Origin: CAIXSC01 sp046349855
GTDB lineage: Bacteria; Planctomycetota; Planctomycetia; Pirellulales; Pirellulaceae
NCBI GenBank assembly: GCA_046349855.1
Contig: JAXMBM010000007.1
Location: forward strand, 62,001-126,000
Direction: 5' to 3'
DNA: 64,000 nucleotides
Shown: in pieces, positions 33,830-41,894 of the stretch
How the letters are laid out: the number at the start of each line of letters is the position of its first letter
Position numbering within the stretch: the first letter of the stretch is position 1
Position numbers and translations under genes: made by a program
Notes under the pieces: model-generated
What the model saw: only the letters and a program-made list of their open reading frames with translations
Databases searched by the model: none
Told to the model about the DNA's origin: nothing

Positions 33830-34855
33830 TCAGACCAGGATCGGTTTGACGACGGCGCAGTTGATGGCGCCCAGCGCACGCACCAGTTCCTGGTACATCG
33901 GCTCGCCGCGATACACCCCGATGATGGCGCCGCCCGATCCTGAAAACTTGGCGCTGGCACCGACGCTCCGCGCCGTCTCGACCATCCGGACATGGGTTGG
34001 CGAGAGGGGGCAGATGCGGCGGCGGGTGTCGAAGTTGAGGTTCATCAGTTGCTCCAGGCGGTCGAAGCGAGCCTGCAGAATCGCCTCGCGCGCCTCGGCG
34101 GCGAAGCCGGCGAATTCCTGCATGGCCTGGAGTACCGCGGGCTCTCCTCGTTCGTAGCGCGCGCGAAGCGGATTGTGAAGCACCTCGGTCGGTTCGCTGC
34201 GATCGCGGGTGTAGGCCACGTAGAGCGTGGGGAGCAGCTGGGGATCGAGCGGTTCGTAGTGGTAGTACTCGTACCCCGCTTCTTCGCCCCGCCGGTCGCG
34301 ACCGAAGTCCATGTAGACCACGCCGCCGTACACCTGGATGACGCGATCCTGCAGGCCGGCGGCGATCCCCAGTTCCTCCCGTTCGACGCTCAACGCCAGC
34401 GCCGGCAGGACGCGCCGCGGAATGGTGACTTCGTAAAACGTCTGCAGGGCCCGCAGCGTGGCCACGATGATGGCGCTCGAACCGGCCATGCCCACCTGCC
34501 GCGGAATGTTGCTCGTGTAGCGGATGGCGAACTTGCCGTCGTGCAGCGCGAAGCCCGATTCACCGGCCGCGCGCCGCCCCTCGCAGAACTCCACGAACCG
34601 CTTGATCGTAGCCTTGATCAAGCGGATCCCGCCGTAATAGCCGTGCAGGTAAACGTCCTGGACCACATCGTGGATCGAGTCGAACCGGCTATGGTCCTCC
34701 TGGCTCAACAGCAACTCGATCCGCTCCCACTCGTAGAGCGTCACTTCGGCGGCGAAATTCCGCACCAGGACCGAGATGGTCTTGCCGTGGTATCCGTCCG
34801 ACGGATTTCCTACGAGGCCGGCGCGGGCATGCGCGCGTTCGCGAATGATGCGCAC
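33830..34855 (-). CDS. GHMP-family sugar kinase, glucuronokinase-like (341 aa)
   Basis: GTG 34855 starts 1 nt after the galU stop, with GAGAG upstream. The N-terminus RERAHARAGLVGNPSDGYHGKTISV closely resembles plant glucuronokinases (ARxGLxGNPSDxYxGxTIS). The ATP loop is RQVGMAGSSAIIVATLRAL, and the C-terminal GHMP motif is SVGASAKFSGSGGAIIGVY. Glucuronokinase converts glucuronate to its 1-phosphate, which a nucleotidyltransferase turns into UDP-glucuronate. Its partner here, GalU, is such a nucleotidyltransferase, so a UDP-sugar salvage role is a reasonable inference. Heptose or other aldose 1-kinases of the same family cannot be excluded. Confidence 0.8.
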   Translation of the reverse strand: MRIIRERAHARAGLVGNPSDGYHGKTISVLVRNFAAEVTLYEWERIELLLSQEDHSRFDSIHDVVQDVYLHGYYGGIRLIKATIKRFVEFCEGRRAAGESGFALHDGKFAIRYTSNIPRQVGMAGSSAIIVATLRALQTFYEVTIPRRVLPALALSVEREELGIAAGLQDRVIQVYGGVVYMDFGRDRRGEEAGYEYYHYEPLDPQLLPTLYVAYTRDRSEPTEVLHNPLRARYERGEPAVLQAMQEFAGFAAEAREAILQARFDRLEQLMNLNFDTRRRICPLSPTHVRMVETARSVGASAKFSGSGGAIIGVYRGEPMYQELVRALGAINCAVVKPILV

Positions 34856-34856
34856 G

Positions 34857-35747
34857 TTACTCTCGTCCTTTCAGGGCGGCGCGCACGTGCCGGACAAACG
34901 ATTCGCCGTACTTGGGATCGGCCAGCGCGAAGTCGAAGAATGCCCGGAAATAACTTTCGAAGTTGCCGATGTCGAAGCGATGCTCCTGAGGCGGCAGCCG
35001 CAGGCCGATTCCCTTGCCCCCCTTGGCCAGCAGCTGCTGCATGGCGTCGGTCAGCTGAATCTCGCCTCCCTTTCCCGGACGAGTAGCCACCAGCTCGTCG
35101 AAGATGTCCGGGCTGAAAACGTACCGGCCCACCACCGCCAGATTGCTGGGGGCGTCGGCGACCGACGGCTTCTCGACGATGCTCTCGAGCTCAAACCGTT
35201 CCCCCACCGGCCCGCGCGGCAGGGCAATCCCGTACCGCTCCACGTCGCTGGCCGGAACCTCCTCAAACGCCACCACCACGTCCGCCTTTTCCCGTTCAAA
35301 GACATCGAGCATCCGGCCGACGATCTGCGACTGGGCATGCAGCCCGATGATCGAGTCTCCCAGAGCGACGACGAACGGCTGACGTCCGATCAGCGGCTGG
35401 GCACAGAGCACCGCGTGTCCCAGTCCCAGCTGGCGGCGCTGCCGCGTGTAGAAGTACTCCATGTTCCGCCGCTCGAAATCGAGTTCGGCGAGTTCCTCCT
35501 CGCGGCCCGATTCGCGGAGATACGAGATCAGCTGATGATCCTCGTCGAAGTGGTTTTCGATCGCCGCCTTACGCGCGCCGGTGACGAACAGCAGACGCCG
35601 AATGCCCGAGGCCGCCAGCTCCTCGACCACATACTGCACGACCGGCTTCCGGCCGACCGGCAACATCTCTTTGGGCTGACTCTTCGTGGCCGGTAGCAGA
35701 CGAGTGCCGTGACCCGCAACCGGAACAACGGCGATATCGATACTCAT
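34857..35747 (-). CDS. galU: UTP--glucose-1-phosphate uridylyltransferase (296 aa)
   Basis: ATG 35747 has AAGGAG just upstream. The nucleotidyltransferase signature VVPVAGHGTRLLPATKSQPKEMLPVGRKPVVQYVVEEL is nearly canonical. GLGHAVLCAQPLIGRQPFVVALGDSII carries the metal-binding Asp, and the sugar site is FEEVPASDVERYGIAL with the late VGRYVFSPDIFDEL. GalU makes UDP-glucose for envelope polysaccharide. Directly followed by a glucuronokinase-like gene, it may also (or instead) act on glucuronate-1-phosphate. The two genes are separated by one base and must be co-transcribed. Confidence 0.93.
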   Translation of the reverse strand: MSIDIAVVPVAGHGTRLLPATKSQPKEMLPVGRKPVVQYVVEELAASGIRRLLFVTGARKAAIENHFDEDHQLISYLRESGREEELAELDFERRNMEYFYTRQRRQLGLGHAVLCAQPLIGRQPFVVALGDSIIGLHAQSQIVGRMLDVFEREKADVVVAFEEVPASDVERYGIALPRGPVGERFELESIVEKPSVADAPSNLAVVGRYVFSPDIFDELVATRPGKGGEIQLTDAMQQLLAKGGKGIGLRLPPQEHRFDIGNFESYFRAFFDFALADPKYGESFVRHVRAALKGRE

Positions 35748-35922
35748 GGGGCTCCTTCCATTCACTCAAGTCGAGAGGGCAATCCGTGCTGGGGGCACAT
35801 TGTGTCAGACACGGGCGGGCCATGTCTACGCCAGCCCTTTCCGGGTTCAGGCCGATCTGTCGCCGGGGCCGAGCGGCGTTACAATTGCAGCTCGCCCCGC
35901 CGCCTCCTTCCAGGGTCCCGTT

Positions 35923-37860
35923 GTGAATGCTCCCGCCACGAATTCCGCTGACACCACGCCGGCCGCGCCGCGCTGTCCCGTGGACGAGCGGTACCGGGAG
36001 CGGATCGCGGCAGCGAGCCAGGAAATCGGCCAACTCTCGGCCCGCGACCGCTCCTGGAACGTCGTGCGGATCGCCGTCACGCTGGCTCTGTTTCCCGCGG
36101 GACTGCTGGTCTGGCAGGACCTGCTGCCGTTCTGGGCCCTCGGACTCCACGCCGTCGCCGCCGTGGCCATCGCCCTGCGCCACGAACGCATCCTCGAACA
36201 GCTCCAGGTCGCCCGCGCCCTGGAGACCATCCATCGCCGCCAGCTGGCCCGCCGCCACCGCCGCTGGGACGACTTTCCCGTGCCGGCGGTGGCCAGCAAC
36301 GTCGCACAGCAGGCGGTGGCCCGCGATCTGGACCTGTTCGGCAAGCGTTCGGTCTTTCACTGGCTGTGTGTCGCCTACACGCCGCGCGGCCGGGAACTGC
36401 TGGCCGATTGGCTCGTCCAGCCCGCCGACCTCGCGGAACTCGCCCACCGCCAGCAGGTCGTCCGAGCACTGGCGACCGAGTTTTCCTGGCGGGAGGCGCT
36501 GCAGCTGCACGGCAGCCTCCTGGGGTCCGACGCCGACACGGGACGGCGCTTCGTCGCCTGGGCCGCCGAACCCGGCTTCCTGGCACAGCGGCCCTGGCTG
36601 GTCGCGATCTCCCGCTTCACTCCGCTCGTCGCCATCATGCTCTATGGTGCCTGGCACGCCGCCTGGCTGAGTCCCGCGGCGGCGCTCGCCGGAGCAGCGG
36701 TCGTGCTCATCGTCAACACCTTGCTGAGTGTGGCGTATGTCGGCACCGTCCACGACCTGTTCCAGATCGTGTCGGGACGCAGCGATCAGGTCAGCCGCTA
36801 CCGCGACATGCTGGCCATCGCCGCTCAGCTTCCCGAACACGTCGGCCCGCTCACGCCTCACGGTTCCGATCCCCGCGACACCGCGGTGGAGGGAATTCGA
36901 CGGCTGAGCCAGCTGCGGCGCATCGTGCGCGTCGCCGACGCGCGGCGCGATGGCCTGTTCGGCGCCCTGGTCTTCGTGGCTCAGTTATTGTTCCTCTGGG
37001 AATTCCATGTGCTGGCGTGGCTCGAGTCCTGGCAGCGGCGCTACGGCCGCGAGGCCGACAACTGGTTCCGCACCCTGGCGGAACTCGAAGCCCTGGCTTC
37101 GCTGGCGACCGCCGCTCACGACCAGCCCGACTGGTCGTTCCCCCACTGCGAACCAACCGCCGATCGGCTCCGCGCCCGTGCGCTCGGGCATCCGCTGATT
37201 GCCGACGAGCGGCGCGTGACCAACGATGTCGAACTCGGTCCCGCCGGCACGTTCCTGCTGGTGACCGGTTCCAACATGTCGGGCAAGAGCACGCTGCTCC
37301 GCTCGCTGGGAGTCAACGTCGTCCTGGGACAGGCGGGCGGAGTGGTCTGCGCGGCGGAACTGTCGTTTCCGCCGGTCGAGGTGCAGACGAGCATGCGCGT
37401 CTCCGACTCCCTCGCGGACGGTGTGTCGCTGTTCTTCGCCGAACTCCTGCGACTCAAAGAAGTCGTCGATCGGGGAGCCGCGGCGGCGCGGAGCGGTCGG
37501 GTGCTGCTGTATCTGCTGGACGAAATCTTGCACGGCACCAATTCGCGGGAACGGCATACGGCCGTGGCCCGCGTTGTCCGCCACCTGCTCGATCACCAGG
37601 CCCTGGGCGCTATCTCCACCCACGACCTCGAACTGGCGCACAGCCCCGAGATCCGTGCCGCGTGCCAGGTGGTGCATTTCCGCGAAACGCTGGACTACAC
37701 CGGCGGCCAGCAAAGCATGACGTTTGACTATCGCCTGCGCCCCGGACTCAGTCCCACGACCAACGCCCTGGTGCTGCTCGAAATGGTCGGGCTGACGCAG
37801 GAGCCCCCGGCCCCAGGTCCGGGCGGGCCGCCAGCGACCCGCGGGACCTCGAGCGATTGA
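35923..37860 (+). CDS. membrane-attached MutS-like ATPase (645 aa)
   Basis: I start at GTG 35923, which has AGGG 7 nt upstream. Longer readings run into non-protein-like sequence. The N-terminal third contains two hydrophobic hairpins (NVVRIAVTLALFPAGLLVWQDLLPFWALGLHAVAAVAIAL; FTPLVAIMLYGAWHAAWLSPAAALAGAAVVLIVNTLL), so the protein is membrane-bound. The MutS core clamp region is degenerate. The ATPase is complete: Walker A TGSNMSGKSTLLRSLG, ST-rich loop QTSMRVSDSLADGVSLFFAEL, Walker B LLYLLDEILHGTNSRER and the signature His ISTHDLELA. It lacks the mismatch-recognition domain (no FxE), so it is not MutS1. This type is known in Bacteroidetes and Planctomycetes without assigned function. The gene diverges from galU. 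Confidence 0.85.
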   Translation: MNAPATNSADTTPAAPRCPVDERYRERIAAASQEIGQLSARDRSWNVVRIAVTLALFPAGLLVWQDLLPFWALGLHAVAAVAIALRHERILEQLQVARALETIHRRQLARRHRRWDDFPVPAVASNVAQQAVARDLDLFGKRSVFHWLCVAYTPRGRELLADWLVQPADLAELAHRQQVVRALATEFSWREALQLHGSLLGSDADTGRRFVAWAAEPGFLAQRPWLVAISRFTPLVAIMLYGAWHAAWLSPAAALAGAAVVLIVNTLLSVAYVGTVHDLFQIVSGRSDQVSRYRDMLAIAAQLPEHVGPLTPHGSDPRDTAVEGIRRLSQLRRIVRVADARRDGLFGALVFVAQLLFLWEFHVLAWLESWQRRYGREADNWFRTLAELEALASLATAAHDQPDWSFPHCEPTADRLRARALGHPLIADERRVTNDVELGPAGTFLLVTGSNMSGKSTLLRSLGVNVVLGQAGGVVCAAELSFPPVEVQTSMRVSDSLADGVSLFFAELLRLKEVVDRGAAAARSGRVLLYLLDEILHGTNSRERHTAVARVVRHLLDHQALGAISTHDLELAHSPEIRAACQVVHFRETLDYTGGQQSMTFDYRLRPGLSPTTNALVLLEMVGLTQEPPAPGPGGPPATRGTSSD

Positions 37861-37947
37861 CCAGCACCGTCGCGGGACCGGGCGACTCAGAAATCGGTCT
37901 GCCCGGAAGATGCGCTGTCCAGCGGAGCTGGTTCGGCGATACGGAGC

Positions 37948-38496
37948 TTAGTCGTCCGATTCCATGGTCCAGCTGCCGTCGTCGGCGATGTGGAAACGAC
38001 GTTCGAAGGTGCGGCCGAAATCGTTGGCGGCCCGGCGCTGACCCACGCTATGCCACGGTCCGACGTCCTTGAGTTCCGGCATGATCTCGACCAGCTGTTC
38101 GATCAGCATCTGGGCGAGGCGGCCGACGCGCGAACCTTCGCTCCGCTCCTGGATGGCGGCCGCGGTCTTCATCAGGCGGACCATGCGGGCCCGTTCGAGG
38201 ATCGGGCCGGAGAGCGCTTCTTCGGACTCGACCAGCAGTTCAGCAATGGGCACATCGAGCGCCTTCTGCCAGCGCTGCAGGTCGCTGATCCGCAGATCCT
38301 GCGACGACTGTTCCTGTTCGCGGACGGTACGGGCATCGAGCCCCAGATTGCGGGCCGCGCTGCGGAGCGACACACCTTCGCGGCGGCGAATCTCTTGAAT
38401 GCGGTGGAAGCGGCGCTGCTTCGACGAGCTGGCGGCCGGATCCTGTTCCTGGGCATGCGAGCGCGCATGAAATACATCAAACTCAACCGTAGCCAT
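37948..38496 (-). CDS. helix-turn-helix (XRE-like) regulator (182 aa)
   Basis: ATG 38496 has a strong GGGAGG with a 6-nt spacer. After a polar head, residues about 35-95 form an XRE-type HTH: RFHRIQEIRRREGVSLRSAARNLGLDARTVREQEQ, followed by DLRISDLQRWQKALDVPIAELL. The C-terminal 80 residues are helical (RMVRLMKTAAAIQERSEGSRVGRLAQMLIEQLVEIMPELKDVGPWHSVG) and may mediate dimerisation. There is no kinase or toxin partner next to it. The upstream 590 bp carry no gene and include two TTCCGGAA palindromes that could be its operators. Confidence 0.8.
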   Translation of the reverse strand: MATVEFDVFHARSHAQEQDPAASSSKQRRFHRIQEIRRREGVSLRSAARNLGLDARTVREQEQSSQDLRISDLQRWQKALDVPIAELLVESEEALSGPILERARMVRLMKTAAAIQERSEGSRVGRLAQMLIEQLVEIMPELKDVGPWHSVGQRRAANDFGRTFERRFHIADDGSWTMESDD

Positions 38497-39088
38497 GAAA
38501 ACCTCCCGTCCGTCGGTCACGACGGACTGCGAAACCAGTGGGTACTCGCGAGAGGTTCACCAGCGGTCGCGCGTCAACGACCCACGACGACGCATTGCAC
38601 TCGGAGGCGCAACCACGACGGCAGGAAGTTACGGACGAACGAAGGGCCCTGAACGGGACCAACCGACCTGAAGGGTCGCCTGAGGTGAAGACTCTCTGTT
38701 CCGGAAAACGAACGCCTGTCGGCGACCTGTGTCCGGTTCCAGCGGACGTACCGGCTCTTTCCCTCGCGTCGTACCCCAGCATTCGCGAAACCGCAGTTCC
38801 GGAACTTGGAGCACCCTGCGTCTGACCCGACAATCATGTTTGCCCATGACCGCCGGTTTGCCTGTCAGCCGCACCTGGCACGCGACCTTCCCGCTGATGA
38901 GATGGTCGATCGCGTGGCCGAAGGAAGCCTCTATTGAGCCGTATCAAGCCAACCAACGCCCATGATGTTACGATTCGCTTGCCAGAACGGCAAGAGATCC
39001 GCGACAATTTTCTGCAGAACTTTTCCAGGTCGAGCCCCCGGGAACCGCGCGGCTCGGCCCCACCCTTCGGCGTCCCTGGAGCCCGGTC
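38497..39088. other. 592-bp divergent intergenic region, no supported gene
   Basis: It lies between the HTH gene (minus) and the gene at 39089 (plus). Two TTCCGGAA palindromes occur at 38699-38706 and, inside the longer AGTTCCGGAACT, at 38795-38806. A 33-codon frame at 38836-38937 (beginning MFAHDRRFACQPHLARDL) has acceptable codon use but no ribosome binding site and was not called. An unusually long leader or a small RNA is possible, but nothing in the sequence proves it. Confidence 0.5.
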
Positions 39089-39817
39089 ATGAACCCGTGC
39101 CCCCCTGCCTGTCCTCCGACACTCGTCGCCGCATCTCTGCGAACGCTCGGGCCCCCGCGCCCGCTGGCGCTCCTCTTCGCCGGACTGTGCGGAGTGGCGG
39201 TGCTGCTGTACCCGGGCCGCGACGGTCGGGGAACCGAACCGCCGTCGTTGACCGGATTGCAGCGGCAAATCCGCGCGGCCTTGCGGGCGGAGGCTACGGC
39301 GCGGACGCTTGTCGATCGCGCGGCGGCTACCTATGAACTATGTGCCTTGCACCGGGAAATCGTCGGCGATCCGCGGTTCCGCTCCCTCGAAACGCTGCAG
39401 GAAATGCGGCGCGAGGTGGCCAGTCGGCTGCTCAAGATCCAGGCGGATTGCAAGCGGGCCAGCTACCGCCAGCGGAGTGCGGCACGCCCCGGCATCACTC
39501 CCGACGACGTCCTGGATACACTCGCCGACCACCTGTCCCTGGCCGGTGCGGTGCAGGGGGGGCCGGCCCGGCTGCTGGCCGAGCAACCTTGGGTGGGCAG
39601 AGGCGGGGCCGGCGGGGGACTCGGACCGCCCGATAACGGTCCGGCGTTGGTTGACTTGATCCAGCGGACGATTCATCCTGATTTTTGGGATGTGCAGGGA
39701 GGTCCCGGGACAATCGTTTACTTTTCGCCGCTGCGCTGCCTTGTGGTGCGAGCCACCGATGAGGTACAGCAGGACGTGGGAGGACTGGTTCGCGGTCTGC
39801 GAGCGGTCAACCCGTAG
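39089..39817 (+). CDS. exported or membrane-anchored protein of unknown function (242 aa)
   Basis: ATG 39089 is preceded by GGAG. The first 40 residues contain a hydrophobic segment (RPLALLFAGLCGVAVLLYPG) that is either signal peptide or anchor. A helical middle follows (LQRQIRAALRAEATARTLVDRAAATYELCALHREIVG). The C-terminal block LVDLIQRTIHPDFWDVQGGPGTIVYFSPLRCLVVRATDEVQQDVGGLVRGLR has the pattern of planctomycetal secretin-N/STN-like domains (IxxxI.P..W...GG...i....g.LVV..t...H..V..LL..LR). It is 23 bp upstream of the HlyD-type gene, so it may be the first gene of that exporter operon. Confidence 0.75.
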   Translation: MNPCPPACPPTLVAASLRTLGPPRPLALLFAGLCGVAVLLYPGRDGRGTEPPSLTGLQRQIRAALRAEATARTLVDRAAATYELCALHREIVGDPRFRSLETLQEMRREVASRLLKIQADCKRASYRQRSAARPGITPDDVLDTLADHLSLAGAVQGGPARLLAEQPWVGRGGAGGGLGPPDNGPALVDLIQRTIHPDFWDVQGGPGTIVYFSPLRCLVVRATDEVQQDVGGLVRGLRAVNP

Positions 39818-39840
39818 CGGCGGGCAGCACGGGGCAGCGC

Positions 39841-41187
39841 ATGGCGAGTGAATCTCGAGAAGCGACGGTGCGGGCGCCTGCGGGCGGTGGGGCGGCCAGC
39901 GCGGCGGCGCTGCGAGCCGCTCAGGTGCAGTCGTTGCGTTTGCCTAGCGGCCAGACAGGCGGACGCCGTTCGTCCCTGGCCTGGTTCCTCTGCCTCTTGC
40001 TCGCCGTCGGTGTCGCCTGGCTCCTGTGGCGCGAACAACAGCTCCGCCTGCAGTTCTCCCGCATTCTGGCCGAGGGAGGGGGAGCGGCCGAGGACGCCGA
40101 CTTCGATCCCACCGCTCGGCCCGCCAGTGGCACTGCGGCCACCAGCGGCGCTGCGGCCACCAGCGGCGGCAGTGCGAATCCGGGAGAGCCGGCCGCCAAA
40201 GCAGCCGGCTCCGGTCGCTCGACGAACCCTGGCCGAGCGGCGGCCGTCGGTGAGATTGCTCTCGAGTCGAAGGGCTACATCATCCCCTCGCACCAGATCC
40301 TGGTGAGTCCGCAGGTGAGTGGACGACTCTTGCGGCTCCACCTGGAAGAAGGCCTGCGGGTCAAGAAAGGGGACCTGCTCGGGGAAATCGAAAGCACCGA
40401 GTTCGAAGCGGATCTGGCACGAGCAACCGCGACGTTGCAACTGACACGTGCGCGCCTCGAGGAACTCGAAACAGGCAATCGTCCCGAAGAGATCGATCAG
40501 GCGCGGGCCGACCTGGCGGAAGCCGAGGCGCAGCTCGTGCAGCTCGACGCCGAATACATCCGCGCCAAGGGACTGATCCAGTCCAAAGTCATCACCAAGC
40601 AGGATTTCGAATTGATCGAGAGCCGCTACCAGGCGCTGCAGCGCCGCGTCCAGCGACTCAAGCTGGCCGTCAAGCTGGCCGAAGATGGACCGCGGAAAGA
40701 GCGGATCGATTCGGCGCGGGCCGAAGTGAAGCAGGCCGAGGCCGACGTTACCAAGGCCCGCTGGCGGCTCGACAACTGCCGCATCCTGGCCCCCATCTCC
40801 GGCACGATTCTCAAGAAGAACGCCGAGGAGGGGAACATCGTCAATCCGATCGCCTTCAACGGTTCGTTCAGCCTGTGCGATCTGGCCGATCTCGCCGACC
40901 TCGAAGTCAGCCTCGATATCCAGGAACGGGATGTGTCGCGCGTCTTCAAGGGACAGGCGTGCCGTGTGCGCGCCGACGCCTGGCCCGAACGCGTCTACAC
41001 GGGCGTCGTCTCGCGGTTGATGCCGATCGCCGATCGAGCCAAAGGGGCCGTGCCGGTGCGAGTCAAGTTGACGGTCCCCGAGGACGAAGAAGGGGTCTAC
41101 CTGAAGCCGGAGATGGGAGCGGTGGTCGCCTTCCTCAACCCGAGTGCGGAAGCCGCCCAGCCCGCCAAGAAAGGAAGCCAGCCTTGA
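39841..41187 (+). CDS. HlyD/MacA-type periplasmic adaptor (membrane fusion) protein (448 aa)
   Basis: After a polar head, a single membrane anchor at about residues 43-60 (SLAWFLCLLLAVGVAWLLW) leads to an Ala/Ser/Gly-rich linker with repeated ATSG. The adaptor fold then begins: GYIIPSHQILVSPQVSGRLLRLHLEEGLRVKKGDLLGEIES (first half of the lipoyl domain). A long alpha-hairpin follows (DLAEAEAQLVQLDAEYIRAKGLIQSKVITKQDFELIESRYQALQRR), then the return strand ILAPISGTILKKNAEEGNIV. The beta-barrel domain ends with VPVRVKLTVPEDEEGVYLKPEMGAVVAFL. It links an inner-membrane ABC exporter to the outer envelope. It is the lead gene of a HlyD-ATPase-permease-permease operon, and its stop overlaps the ATPase start. 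Confidence 0.9.
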   Translation: MASESREATVRAPAGGGAASAAALRAAQVQSLRLPSGQTGGRRSSLAWFLCLLLAVGVAWLLWREQQLRLQFSRILAEGGGAAEDADFDPTARPASGTAATSGAAATSGGSANPGEPAAKAAGSGRSTNPGRAAAVGEIALESKGYIIPSHQILVSPQVSGRLLRLHLEEGLRVKKGDLLGEIESTEFEADLARATATLQLTRARLEELETGNRPEEIDQARADLAEAEAQLVQLDAEYIRAKGLIQSKVITKQDFELIESRYQALQRRVQRLKLAVKLAEDGPRKERIDSARAEVKQAEADVTKARWRLDNCRILAPISGTILKKNAEEGNIVNPIAFNGSFSLCDLADLADLEVSLDIQERDVSRVFKGQACRVRADAWPERVYTGVVSRLMPIADRAKGAVPVRVKLTVPEDEEGVYLKPEMGAVVAFLNPSAEAAQPAKKGSQP

Positions 41188-41888
41188 ACGATGCGATTGT
41201 CCGCGTGCGGGACGTGCACAAGTATTTCCAGCGCGGCAGCGAGCGGGTCGATGTGCTCAAGGGCTTGACGCTCGACGTTCCCGTCGGTGAATTCCTGGCG
41301 TTGATGGGGCCCAGCGGCTCCGGCAAAACCACGCTGCTGAACCTGATCGCCGGCCTGGATCGGCCGAGCGAAGGGGAGGTGTGGGTCGGGGCGGAGCGCA
41401 TTTCGTCGATGTCCGAGACCCAGCTCGCCGCCTGGCGAACTCGCAGCGTCGGCTTCGTGTTTCAGTTCTACCACCTGATTCCGGTGCTGACGGCCTACGA
41501 GAACGTGGAACTGCCGCTGCTGCTCCTGCCGTTGTCGTCGGCCCAGCGCCGCCAGCAGGTGCTCACCGCACTCAATCTGGTCGGTCTGTCCGACCGCCTG
41601 TCGCATCGCCCGGGGCAGCTGTCGGGTGGACAGCAGCAGCGCGTGGGGATCGCCCGCGCCATCGTCACCGATCCCACACTGATCGTGGCCGACGAACCGA
41701 CCGGTGACCTGGACGCTCGTTCGGCCCAGGAGATCCTGGCGCTCATGGTCGAGCTCCGCGAATCGCTGCGCAAGACGATCATCATGGTGACGCACGATCC
41801 GCGGGCGGCGGCCCGCGCCCATCGTACCCAGCACCTCGACAAGGGAGTTCTGGTGGACGAGCCCGATATGACCCCCGAGTTCACCTAG
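41184..41888 (+). CDS. ABC transporter ATP-binding protein, LolD/MacB type (234 aa)
   Basis: The start is a TTG at 41184 overlapping the adaptor stop (TTGA), with AAGGAAG 6-7 nt upstream. No in-frame ATG exists near the N-terminus. Walker A is MGPSGSGKTTLLNLIAGLD, the Q-loop FVFQFYHLIPVLTAYENV, the signature LSGGQQQRVGIARAIV, Walker B LIVADEPTGDLDA and the switch His MVTHDPRAA. The family is the lipoprotein/macrolide-exporter ATPase subgroup that works with FtsX-domain permeases, which follow at 41895 and 43152. It powers the exporter from the cytoplasmic side. Confidence 0.93.
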   Translation: MNDAIVRVRDVHKYFQRGSERVDVLKGLTLDVPVGEFLALMGPSGSGKTTLLNLIAGLDRPSEGEVWVGAERISSMSETQLAAWRTRSVGFVFQFYHLIPVLTAYENVELPLLLLPLSSAQRRQQVLTALNLVGLSDRLSHRPGQLSGGQQQRVGIARAIVTDPTLIVADEPTGDLDARSAQEILALMVELRESLRKTIIMVTHDPRAAARAHRTQHLDKGVLVDEPDMTPEFT

Positions 41889-41894
41889 GCCGCC

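Noticed and set aside
38836..38937. 33-codon frame beginning MFAHDRRFACQPHLARDL
   Set aside because: No ribosome binding site, no recognisable motif, and no neighbour overlap supports translation.
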